Translations under genes and position numbers: made by a program
The notes under the pieces: model-generated
Told to the model about the DNA's origin: nothing
Databases searched by the model: none
Seen by the model: only the letters and a program-made list of their open reading frames with translations
Assembly (NCBI GenBank): GCA_024681875.1
Contig: JAILAA010000013.1
Coordinates: 1-31,703, forward strand
Reading direction: 5' to 3'
From: Prevotella sp.
GTDB taxonomy: Bacteria; Bacteroidota; Bacteroidia; Bacteroidales; Bacteroidaceae
DNA: 31,703 nucleotides
Part shown: piece by piece, positions 12,222 through 19,530 of the stretch
Layout of the letters: every line of letters begins with the position of its first letter
Position numbering within the stretch: the stretch's first letter is position 1

Positions 12222-12446
12222 TTAGTTGATAATTACATTATTATAATATGCGCGCGTCAGGCCTTCCTCATCGCGTTTGAGCACTATCTGTCCTGGAAAC
12301 CATTCGGTGAAGGGCAGCTCTTGCGTCAGAGGATAGTGGTTTGTCACTATCCCTGATTGAATCTCCACTACTGACAGAGTCTGGCGCAAGCCGTTCTCCA
12401 GTATCAATTCGTGGGATGCTATCCGGCGTGTTTTCTTCGTTGTCAT
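12222..12446 (-). CDS. Small conserved-looking protein, 74 aa, overlapping the DUF4296 gene
   Basis: Starts at ATG 12446 and reads MTTKKTRRIASHELIL, then LPFTEWFPGQIVLKRDEEG and a C-terminal AYYNNVII. It is compact, has no signal peptide or membrane segment, and resembles small Bacteroidota proteins I have seen next to this gene order, although I cannot name the family. Its first 179 nt lie inside the DUF4296 reading frame in another phase. Its residue pattern (balanced hydrophobic and charged residues, Trp, aromatic residues) looks like a folded protein, whereas the overlapping frame encodes a Ser/Asp/Thr-rich tail. This gene is therefore probably the ancestral one there. It ends 14 bp before nupG. 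Confidence 0.65.
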   Translation of the reverse strand: MTTKKTRRIASHELILENGLRQTLSVVEIQSGIVTNHYPLTQELPFTEWFPGQIVLKRDEEGLTRAYYNNVIIN

Positions 12447-13245
12447 CTGTAGTGTTGTCAGGTGTAGCGTTGTCAGGTGTAGTATGGAATCTGATCAGCT
12501 GAACGTTGTTCAGGAACAACAACCGTGTCGTCGTTGTACTCTCGTTGCCACCGTCCAGATAGAAGAATCCTTTTATGGCACGTATTGTTCTTGTTGTGTC
12601 CTCAGGCACTCGCATCTGTGCCAGTCCTGTAACAGAGAAACGCAGATTGCGGCTTACTACGGTATCGTCATATTCTACTGCCATGTAGACGAGGCCGTTC
12701 TTGGAGCCTGTCTGATACATGTAGTCGCTAAGGAACATAATCATCAGCGCATCGCCGCGACGGTAGGTTGAGTCGGCTTTGATGGCGAAGTCCCACCTGT
12801 TGTAGGGGGGCATGGGCAGCAGAAGTGCCGTCGTGCGGTCTGCCCAAATGTTGGCAGTATCGCCAGTAGCATTGTATTGGGCATATTTGCCAATCTCGCC
12901 TTCTGATGCACCTTGTGTCAATGCCAGTTCCTCCAGCCTGTCAGATACTCTTTTGCAGATGGTCTCAAATCTGTCGGCCCTTGTGTAGTAATACACCAGC
13001 GACGAGTCGAATTCTGCTTGCGTCACACCATGTTTCTTCAGCACGGCTTCGATGTACATGGCAATATTGTACTCACGCTCTTCCTGTGAGGGATTCAACT
13101 GCTGCGCCGTTGCCTTTGCCAAGTAATATTCGACGAGAATATCTTCCATCTCGTCGGGCTGAATGAACTGGCTTGGCGTTCCCGGCTTGCAGGCAGCAAA
13201 GAAAGCAACCAAGCCGATGAGGACAAAGGAGCAAATCCTATTCAC
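12268..13245 (-). CDS. DUF4296 lipoprotein with overprinted acidic tail
   Basis: A 325-aa protein starting at GTG 13245, 8 nt inside the end of lspA. The lipoprotein signal ends FFAAC with Cys19. QFIQPDEMEDILVEYYLAKATAQQ, FDSSLVYYYTRADRFETI and RVSDRLEELA match the DUF4296 pattern (residues about 28-115), a Bacteroidota family of unknown function. The second half (about 125-262) looks like a beta-rich domain ending FLNNVQLIRFHTTPDN. The last 60 residues are Asp/Ser/Thr-rich, begin with two 15-bp tandem repeats (12449-12478; TPDN units) and are encoded entirely in the region shared with the next gene. The tail is probably an extension after loss of the original stop. Location: periplasmic side of a membrane. 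Confidence 0.8.
   Translation of the reverse strand: MNRICSFVLIGLVAFFAACKPGTPSQFIQPDEMEDILVEYYLAKATAQQLNPSQEEREYNIAMYIEAVLKKHGVTQAEFDSSLVYYYTRADRFETICKRVSDRLEELALTQGASEGEIGKYAQYNATGDTANIWADRTTALLLPMPPYNRWDFAIKADSTYRRGDALMIMFLSDYMYQTGSKNGLVYMAVEYDDTVVSRNLRFSVTGLAQMRVPEDTTRTIRAIKGFFYLDGGNESTTTTRLLFLNNVQLIRFHTTPDNATPDNTTDDNEENTPDSIPRIDTGERLAPDSVSSGDSIRDSDKPLSSDARAALHRMVSRTDSAQTR
12449..12478. repeat. 15-bp tandem repeat at the DUF4296/small-gene junction
   Basis: GTAGTGTTGTCAGGT and GTAGCGTTGTCAGGT are adjacent, followed by GTAGTATGG. Read on the minus strand they give repeated TPDN residues. They sit 3 bp upstream of the ATG of the small gene. Confidence 0.75.
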
Positions 13246-13858
13246 GCTTTAGTGACAAATTGGCTAATTCCTTACGGTAGAAGAGTAACAGGATGACGAC
13301 GCCTACAGAGATACTTGCATCGGCGAAATTGAAGACCGGGCTGAAGAAGATAAAGTCCTCTCCGCCCCAGAACGGCATCCAGTCGGGCCATGTGGCGTGG
13401 AAGAGGGGAAAGTAGAACATGTCTACAACCTTACCCATCAGGAAGGGAGCGTAGCCGTTGCCCAAACCTACCCAGTGGCTGATGCTAAAAGGCGTGGAGG
13501 CTTCGAAGCCCAATCCGTAGAACATGCAGTCAATAAGGTTTCCTGCGGCACCAGCCAGCACCATCACCAGACATACAATGTAGCCCCAGCGGGCTTTTTT
13601 GCGAGCTTCAAGCCAGATATAGTAGCTGAGGAAGGCGATGGCCACAACGCGGAAGAGCGAGAGCAGCAGTTTAGGGCCAATCTGCATTCCCCATGCCATG
13701 CCGTTGTTCTCGATAAAGGAGATGTAAAACCAGTTCGTCACGCGAATGCTCTCGTGCAGCTCCATACTGGTCTTTACCGAAATCTTGATGATCTGGTCGA
13801 TGAGCAGGATGGCGATGACCAATAGCACCGCCACCCTTCCTCGTGTCAAATAATTCAT
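13238..13858 (-). CDS. lspA: Lipoprotein signal peptidase (signal peptidase II)
   Basis: A 206-aa membrane aspartyl protease that removes signal peptides from diacylglyceryl-modified prolipoproteins. The start is ATG 13858; the codon before it is TTG. Four hydrophobic segments are visible. Family blocks: LLIDQIIK (conserved Asp about 21), GAAGNLID (Asp110), GKVVDMF (Asp146) and PVFNFADASISVG (Asp180); the last two supply the catalytic aspartates. The protein is longer than E. coli LspA because of an insert between Asp146 and Asp180 (FHATWPDWMPFWGGEDF), usual for Bacteroidota. It lies 30 bp downstream of the DksA-like gene and overlaps the DUF4296 lipoprotein gene by 8 nt. Co-location with a lipoprotein gene fits its substrate class. 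Confidence 0.95.
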   Translation of the reverse strand: MNYLTRGRVAVLLVIAILLIDQIIKISVKTSMELHESIRVTNWFYISFIENNGMAWGMQIGPKLLLSLFRVVAIAFLSYYIWLEARKKARWGYIVCLVMVLAGAAGNLIDCMFYGLGFEASTPFSISHWVGLGNGYAPFLMGKVVDMFYFPLFHATWPDWMPFWGGEDFIFFSPVFNFADASISVGVVILLLFYRKELANLSLKRE

Positions 13859-13888
13859 CAAACCGTGTATATCCGTGTTAAACGTTGC

Positions 13889-14275
13889 TCATTTTCTCTG
13901 CTTCTCCAGCTCCTTCGACTCCACGCTCAGCGTAGCATGGGGCACGGCACGCAGGCGCTCGGCAGGAATCAGTTTTCCTGTGATGCGGTCGATGCCGTAG
14001 GTCTTGTTGTCGATACGCACCAAAGCTGCTCTCAAGCCCTGAATGAACTTCTGCTGACGAGCAGCAAACTTCATCAGGTCTTCCTTCGACTGTGTTTCGC
14101 TGCCTTCCTCCAAAGCCTTGTAGGTGGGCGACGTGTCATCCACGTCATTGGAATCACGGTTGGTCAGCGTATCCATCATCTGGTCATAGTCGCGCTTGGC
14201 CAGTGCCAGTTTCTCGTTGATAATCTGACGGAACTCCTCGAGCTCCTCGTCAGTGTAGCGTGTCTTTTCAGCCAT
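13889..14275 (-). CDS. DksA/TraR-family protein lacking zinc-finger cysteines
   Basis: A 128-aa protein with a long N-terminal coiled coil (ELEEFRQIINEKLALAKRDYDQMMDTL) and a C-terminal globular part YGIDRITGKLIPAERLRAVPHATLSVE. This last block aligns with the C4 zinc finger of DksA/TraR proteins, but no cysteine exists anywhere in the sequence; YGIDRITG stands where YGIC..(C/T)G is usual. DksA-type proteins enter the RNA polymerase secondary channel, often with ppGpp. The acidic tip residues (NDVDDTSP) are in the expected loop between the coiled-coil helices. It is 6 bp downstream of ileS and 30 bp upstream of lspA, an arrangement common in Bacteroidota. Regulation of RNA polymerase is inferred from the family. 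Confidence 0.87.
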   Translation of the reverse strand: MAEKTRYTDEELEEFRQIINEKLALAKRDYDQMMDTLTNRDSNDVDDTSPTYKALEEGSETQSKEDLMKFAARQQKFIQGLRAALVRIDNKTYGIDRITGKLIPAERLRAVPHATLSVESKELEKQRK

Positions 14276-14281
14276 AAATCA

Positions 14282-17200
14282 TTAGGATTTAGTGATATTG
14301 ATATTCAGTTTAAAGTCGTCGAAGTCCACCTCCTGGCCGTCATTCGCAGCGATGACAATGTCGTCGGCCAGTACCTGTGTCTTCACATAGTCGCCGAAAG
14401 CGCTGACGGCCTTCTCCACATCGTCGTTGGGAGAGACGGTCACGATAATACGGTCGGTGATTTCCAATCCGCTCTCCTTGCGGATGTTCTGTATGCGGTT
14501 GATGAGCTCGCGGGCCATACCTTCGTTCTTCAGCTCGTCGGTCAGCTCCACCTCGAGGGCAACGGTCAGCGCTCCCTCGTTGGCCACCAGCCAGCCGGGG
14601 ATGTCCTCGCTGATGATGTCAACGTCGACAGCCTCTACAGTAAGATTCTGTCCCTCGACGCTAATGCCGATGGTGCCCTGCTGCTCCAACTCGGCAATCT
14701 GCTCCTGCGTCAAGGCATCCATAGCGGCTGCCACGCCTTTCATCAGTTTGCCGAACTTCTTGCCCATGGTGCGGAAGTTGCACTTCACCTTCTTCACTAA
14801 GATGCCCTGTCCTTCGACAAACTTCAGCTCCTTCACATTCACCTCGTTCATAATGAGCTGCTTCACGGCTTCGATGTGCTTCTTCTGCTCGTCGGTGGCA
14901 GGCACCATGATGCTCTGCAGCGGCTGGCGCACCTTGATGTTCACCTTGCGGCGCAGGGCGAGCACCATCGACGTGATCTTCTGGGCCATCTCCATGCGGG
15001 CCTCGAGGTCGGTGTCGATGAGCGATTCATCAGCCACGGGAAAGTCGTCCAGATGCACGCTGTCCTTCACGCCGCCAAGGTCGCGGTAGAGCTGGTCGGC
15101 ATAGAAGGGGGCGAAGGGTGCAATGAGCTTGGCCACCGTCATCAGACAGGTGTAGAGCGTGTCGTAGGCCGAGCGCTTGTCGGCATCCATCTCCTTGCCC
15201 CAGAAGCGCTTGCGGTTCAGGCGCACATACCAGTTGGAGAGGTCGTCGTTGACGAAGGCATCGATGAAGCGGCCGGCGCGGGTGGGGTCGAAGTTGTCCA
15301 TCTCGGCCTTTACCTTCTTGATGAGGGTGTTCAGGCAGGAGAGAATCCAGCGGTCAATCTCAGGGCGTTCAGTTTGTTGCTGTGCCACAGCAACAGACGG
15401 GACGTAATTGTCGACGTTGGCGTAGAGGGCGAAGAATGAGTAGGTGTTGTAGAGGGTGCCGAAGAACTTGCGGCGCACCTCGTCAACGCCTTCTGGGTCA
15501 AACTTCAGGTTGTCCCAGGGCTCGCTGTTCGTCATCATATAGAAGCGCACGGCGTCAGATCCGTATTTCTCAATCATCTCGAAGGGATTCACCACGTTGC
15601 CCACGTGCTTCGACATCTTGTTGCCCTTGGCGTCAAGCACGAGACCTGTGGAGACAACGTTCTTGAAGGCCACCGAGTCGAAGATCATCGTGGCAATGGC
15701 ATGCAGGGTGAAGAACCAACCGCGTGTCTGGTCGACACCCTCATTGATATAGTCGGCGGGATAGAACTTGCGCTCGTCGATGAGTTCCTTGTTCTCAAAC
15801 GGGTAGTGCAGCTGGGCGTAGGGCATTGAGCCGCTGTCGAACCACACGTCGATGAGGTCGCTCTCGCGCTTCATCGGCTTGCCCGTGGGGCTCACCAGCT
15901 TGATGTAGTCCACGTAGGGACGGTGCACGTCGATGCGGTCGTAGTTCTCCTGACTCATGTCGCCAGGAACGAAGCCCTTCTCTTTGAACGGATTCTTCTC
16001 CATCACACCAGCCTTGACTGCCTTCTCAATCTCGTTGTAGAGCTCCTCTAACGAGCCGATGCAGATTTCTTCTCCGTCTTCGCTACGCCAGATGGGCAGC
16101 GGAGTGCCCCAGAAGCGCGAGCGCGAGAGGTTCCAGTCGTTCAGGTTGTCGAGCCAGTTACCGAAACGACCGCTACCCGTTGACTCGGGATGCCAGCCGA
16201 TAGTCTTGTTCAGTTCACTCATGCGCTCTTTCATCGACGAGCTCTTGATGAACCAAGAATCCAGGGGATAGTAGAGCACGGGTTTGTCGGTACGCCAGCA
16301 ATGCGGATAGTTGTGCACGTGCTTCTCAATCTTGTAGGCCTTGTCCTGAGCCTTCAGGTCCATGCAGATGCTGATGTCCAGCGTCTCGTCCTTGTCGGTC
16401 AGTGTCTCGTCGTAGGCGTTCTTCACGTAGCGGCCTGCAAACTTGTTCCATTCCTCCACGTTCACGTAGTTCTTGACGAAGTCAGGATCAAGGTCGTCGA
16501 TGACGTAGTATTTGCCCTGTAGGTCTACGACGGGGCGCTCGTTGCCCTTCTTGTCGATCAGCACGATGGGGCAGATACCAGCCTGCTTGGCCACGAAGGC
16601 GTCGTCGGCACCGAAGTTAGGAGCGATGTGAACGATACCTGCACCATCCTCAGTCGTGACATAGTCGCCGGGGATGACGCGGAAGGCCTCGCCCATCGGC
16701 TTGATAGCGGGCATCAGCTGTTCATATTCCATCCCCACGAGGTCGGTACCCTTGTAGCGGCCCACGATGCGGTAGGGCATGAACTTCTCGCCCTTCTTGT
16801 ATTCGGGCATCTCGCCGCCGTCGGTGATGTTACCCTCAGGAGCGAGGTAGGCGTTCAGGCGTGCCTCGGCAAGGACAATCGTGATGGGCTTGGCGGTATA
16901 GGGGTTGTAGGTCTCCACTGCCACGTAGTCAATCTTCGGGCCTACGCAGAGTGCGCTGTTTGCAGCCAGCGTCCAAGGCGTCGTCGTCCAAGCGAGGAAG
17001 TAGGCAGTGCCCCACCCAGTCATCTCCGGCTTCGGGTTTTTCATCTTAAAGAGTGCCGTGCATGTCGTGTCCTTCACGTCACGATAACAGCCGGGCTGGT
17101 TCAGCTCGTGCGAGCTCAGGCCCGTTCCTGCAGCAGGCGAATAGGGCTGAATGGTGTAGCCCTTATAGAGCAGGCCCTTCTGATAGAACTGCTTCAGCAA

Positions 17201-17704
17201 CCACCACAGCGTCTCGATATACTTGTTATCATAAGTAATGTAGGGATGATCCAAATCGACGAAATAGCCCATGCGCTCCGTCAGGTCGCGCCACTCCTTC
17301 GTATAGGTCATCACGTTCTCGCGGCACTTCAGGTTGTAGTCCTCTGTTGAGATATAACGGGGCGACTCGGGGTTATCGATGTCTGCCTTGGTAATGCCCA
17401 GCGCCTTCTCCACGCTCAGCTCCACGGGCAGGCCGTGGGTATCCCAACCGGCTTTACGCTTCACTTGGAAGCCTTGCATGGTGCGGTAGCGGTTAAACGT
17501 ATCTTTCAATGCGCGACCCAACACGTGATGGATGCCTGGGTGTCCGTTAGCCGAGGGAGGACCCTCGAAGAAAACAAACTGAGGGCAACCTTCACGCTCG
17601 TCAATAGAGCGATGGAAGATATCCTCTTTCATCCACTTCTCCAACATCTCGTTGTTCACCTGTGTCAGGTTTAAGCCGTTGTGCTCGGCGAATCTCTTTG
17701 CCAT
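14282..17704 (-). CDS. ileS: Isoleucyl-tRNA synthetase
   Basis: A 1140-aa class I aminoacyl-tRNA synthetase that charges tRNA-Ile. I chose ATG 17704 (MAKRFAEHNGLNL); the longer frame would need an ATT start. FFEGPPSANGHPGIHH holds the HIGH-type motif (about residues 55-60), KAGWDTHGLPVE follows, the editing domain contains GWGTAYFLAWTTTPWTLAANSAL, and KMSK is at 696-699. Its motif style (PPSANG.PGIHHVLGR) resembles the eukaryote-like IleS2 group, members of which can be less sensitive to mupirocin; this is family knowledge, not shown here. Between VDNY and RPEIDRWIL a variable loop carries the 32-bp coding palindrome (15372-15403), giving VPSVAVAQQQT. It heads the long minus-strand gene train and has a good promoter. 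Confidence 0.98.
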   Translation of the reverse strand: MAKRFAEHNGLNLTQVNNEMLEKWMKEDIFHRSIDEREGCPQFVFFEGPPSANGHPGIHHVLGRALKDTFNRYRTMQGFQVKRKAGWDTHGLPVELSVEKALGITKADIDNPESPRYISTEDYNLKCRENVMTYTKEWRDLTERMGYFVDLDHPYITYDNKYIETLWWLLKQFYQKGLLYKGYTIQPYSPAAGTGLSSHELNQPGCYRDVKDTTCTALFKMKNPKPEMTGWGTAYFLAWTTTPWTLAANSALCVGPKIDYVAVETYNPYTAKPITIVLAEARLNAYLAPEGNITDGGEMPEYKKGEKFMPYRIVGRYKGTDLVGMEYEQLMPAIKPMGEAFRVIPGDYVTTEDGAGIVHIAPNFGADDAFVAKQAGICPIVLIDKKGNERPVVDLQGKYYVIDDLDPDFVKNYVNVEEWNKFAGRYVKNAYDETLTDKDETLDISICMDLKAQDKAYKIEKHVHNYPHCWRTDKPVLYYPLDSWFIKSSSMKERMSELNKTIGWHPESTGSGRFGNWLDNLNDWNLSRSRFWGTPLPIWRSEDGEEICIGSLEELYNEIEKAVKAGVMEKNPFKEKGFVPGDMSQENYDRIDVHRPYVDYIKLVSPTGKPMKRESDLIDVWFDSGSMPYAQLHYPFENKELIDERKFYPADYINEGVDQTRGWFFTLHAIATMIFDSVAFKNVVSTGLVLDAKGNKMSKHVGNVVNPFEMIEKYGSDAVRFYMMTNSEPWDNLKFDPEGVDEVRRKFFGTLYNTYSFFALYANVDNYVPSVAVAQQQTERPEIDRWILSCLNTLIKKVKAEMDNFDPTRAGRFIDAFVNDDLSNWYVRLNRKRFWGKEMDADKRSAYDTLYTCLMTVAKLIAPFAPFYADQLYRDLGGVKDSVHLDDFPVADESLIDTDLEARMEMAQKITSMVLALRRKVNIKVRQPLQSIMVPATDEQKKHIEAVKQLIMNEVNVKELKFVEGQGILVKKVKCNFRTMGKKFGKLMKGVAAAMDALTQEQIAELEQQGTIGISVEGQNLTVEAVDVDIISEDIPGWLVANEGALTVALEVELTDELKNEGMARELINRIQNIRKESGLEITDRIIVTVSPNDDVEKAVSAFGDYVKTQVLADDIVIAANDGQEVDFDDFKLNINITKS
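15372..15403 (-). repeat. 32-bp coding palindromic repeat (copy in ileS)
   Basis: Arms TGTTGCTGTG (15375-15384) and CACAGCAACA (15386-15395) flank one central base. On the coding (minus) strand it reads VPSVAVAQQQT. Relative to the copy at 1165-1196, four of the six differences form two compensatory pairs in the stem, one is the central base and one lies outside the stem. Confidence 0.75.
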
Positions 17705-17733
17705 ATTTCTTTTGCTAATCAATTTTCGAGCTG

Positions 17734-17764
17734 CAAAGGTACGGCTTTTTTTTTATTCAGCCAA
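17734..17764 (-). promoter_or_regulatory. Promoter of the ileS gene train
   Basis: On the minus strand TTGG (17761-17764), a 19-nt spacer containing an A-tract, then TACCTTTG (17734-17741). The -7 element matches perfectly and the -33 differs by one base from TTTG. The leader to the ATG at 17704 is about 24 nt. Confidence 0.65.
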
Positions 17765-17844
17765 GTGTGACGCAAAAAAACTAACTTTTGATTTTTCGAC
17801 CGCAAACCTTTACGTTCTTTTCTGACAAAAACTATATGCATAAT

Positions 17845-17876
17845 TTTGGCTGTATGCGAAAAAGTACGTACCTTTG
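17845..17876 (+). promoter_or_regulatory. Promoter of uxaB
   Basis: TTTG (17845-17848), a 20-nt spacer and TACCTTTG (17869-17876) match the consensus. It diverges from the ileS promoter. The leader to ATG 17924 is about 40 nt. Confidence 0.75.
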
Positions 17877-17923
17877 CCACATCTTAAAAGAACACTTACA
17901 TCTAATAAAAACGCACAACAACA

Positions 17924-19366
17924 ATGCTGAAACCATTAAACAAACATTTCGCTCCCAAGAGTGTGATGCCTGAGAAAGTTATCCAGTTTGGTGAAGGAAA
18001 TTTCCTCCGCGCTTTCGTAGATTGGATTATCTGGAATATGGACCAGAAAACCAACTTCAACGGCTCCGTCGTAGTCGTACAGCCTATCGAGCGCGGTATG
18101 GTCGACTGGCTCAACGGTCAGGACTGCCTCTATCACGTTAACCTGCAAGGCCGTGAGAACGGCAAGGCCGTGAATACGCTGGAGCGTATCGACGTCATCA
18201 GCCGTGCCCTCAATCCCTACAGCCAGAACGATGCCTTCATGGCACTTGCCGACCAGCCAGAGATTCGCTTCGTCATCTCGAATACCACCGAGGCAGGCAT
18301 CGCCTTTGACCCCGCCTGCAAACTCGATGACAAACCCGCCAGCAGTTATCCCGGCAAGCTCGTGCAGCTGCTCTATCGCCGCTATCAGACGTTCAATGGC
18401 GATCCGACAAAGGGTCTCATTATCTTCCCCTGCGAACTCATCTTCCTCAACGGCCACGTGCTGAAGGACTGCATCCGCAAGTACATCGACCTGTGGGAAC
18501 TGCCCGAGGGCTTCCGCCAGTGGTTTGAAAACTGCTGTGGCGTTTATGCCACTCTCGTCGACCGCATCGTTCCCGGATTCCCCCGCAAGGAGATTGCCCA
18601 GATTCAGGAGAAGGTGGGCTATCGCGATAACCTTGTCGTACAGGCCGAGAACTTCCACCTCTGGGTCATCGAGGCTCCGAAGGAAGTAGCCAACGAGTTC
18701 CCCGCCGACAAGGCCGGACTGCACGTGCTCTTCGTTCCCTCTGAGGAACCCTACCACAAGCGCAAGGTGACGTTGCTCAACGGCCCGCACACCGTGCTCA
18801 GCCCTGTGGCTTACCTCAGCGGCGTGAACATTGTACGTGATGCCTGCAACCATGAGGTCATCTCGAAATACATCCACAAGGTGCAGTTCGAAGAGCTGAT
18901 GCAGACCCTCGACTTGCCGATGGAAGAGCTGGAGAAGTTTGCCAGCGACGTGCTGGAGCGCTTCGACAACCCGTTCGTCGACCATCAGGTGACCAGCATC
19001 ATGCTGAACTCATTCCCGAAATTCCAGGCTCGCGACCTGCCCGGCGTGAAGACCTATCTGGAGCGCAAGGGTGAGCTGCCCAAGGGACTCGTCTTCGGTC
19101 TCGCAGCTATCATCACCTACTACAAGGGTGGCAAGCGTGCCGACGGTGCTGAGATTGTTCCCAACGACGATGCCAAGATCATCGAGCTGCTGCAGAAGCT
19201 GTGGGCTACCGGCGACACGCAGAAGGTGGCCGATGGCGTCCTCGCTGCCGACTTCATCTGGCAGGAAGACCTCAACAAGGTGGCTGGCCTGAACGCCCTC
19301 GTCAAGCAGTACCTCGACCTCATCCAGAATCGCGGTATGCTGGAGGCCGTAAAGACTATCCTATAA
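17924..19366 (+). CDS. uxaB: Tagaturonate reductase (altronate oxidoreductase)
   Basis: A 480-aa member of the long-chain mannitol dehydrogenase family. The N-terminus has the NAD-binding turn QFGEGNFLRAF (21-31), and the catalytic K-x4-N-x2-H motif is KVTLLNGPH (K281, N286, H289). UxaB reduces D-tagaturonate to D-altronate with NADH, the step after UxaC in galacturonate breakdown. Length and the opening LNKHFAPKSVMPEKVIQFGEGNF favour UxaB; fructuronate reductase (UxuB) of the same family is the main alternative. It is a single-gene unit with its own promoter and terminator and faces uxaC, encoded convergently 0.16 kb away, which supports the hexuronate assignment. The altronate dehydratase gene is not in the window. 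Confidence 0.87.
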   Translation: MLKPLNKHFAPKSVMPEKVIQFGEGNFLRAFVDWIIWNMDQKTNFNGSVVVVQPIERGMVDWLNGQDCLYHVNLQGRENGKAVNTLERIDVISRALNPYSQNDAFMALADQPEIRFVISNTTEAGIAFDPACKLDDKPASSYPGKLVQLLYRRYQTFNGDPTKGLIIFPCELIFLNGHVLKDCIRKYIDLWELPEGFRQWFENCCGVYATLVDRIVPGFPRKEIAQIQEKVGYRDNLVVQAENFHLWVIEAPKEVANEFPADKAGLHVLFVPSEEPYHKRKVTLLNGPHTVLSPVAYLSGVNIVRDACNHEVISKYIHKVQFEELMQTLDLPMEELEKFASDVLERFDNPFVDHQVTSIMLNSFPKFQARDLPGVKTYLERKGELPKGLVFGLAAIITYYKGGKRADGAEIVPNDDAKIIELLQKLWATGDTQKVADGVLAADFIWQEDLNKVAGLNALVKQYLDLIQNRGMLEAVKTIL

Positions 19367-19400
19367 TCAGAAAACAAACGAACTACTTATATATATGTTT

Positions 19401-19440
19401 GCCCCTGCGAGCGTTAGTCGTTTCGTAGGGGCTTCTTTTT
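19401..19440 (+). terminator. Rho-independent terminator of uxaB
   Basis: GCCCCTGCGA (19401-19410) pairs with TCGTAGGGGC (one G-T wobble), followed by TTCTTTTT ending at 19440. Confidence 0.85.
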
Positions 19441-19483
19441 GACAGAAAAAGCGAGATGGTCATCGGTAGGGATGACCATCTCG
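19441..19483 (-). terminator. Rho-independent terminator of uxaC
   Basis: CGAGATGGTCATC (19452-19464) and GATGACCATCTCG (19471-19483) form a perfect 13-bp stem with a 6-nt loop. On the minus strand it is followed by CTTTTTCTGTC, so it ends transcription arriving from uxaC. Confidence 0.85.
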
Positions 19484-19530
19484 TTTAGCATTAGCATTAG
19501 GCGTAACTGACGCCTCAGCTAGTATTGGAC

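Noticed and set aside
17705..17722. Longer IleS start at 17722
   Set aside because: It would need an ATT codon, while ATG at 17704 gives the expected N-terminus and a sensible distance to the promoter.
17705..17800. T-box or other riboswitch before ileS
   Set aside because: The leader predicted from the promoter is only about 24 nt, too short for a T-box, and no conserved T-box sequence is present.
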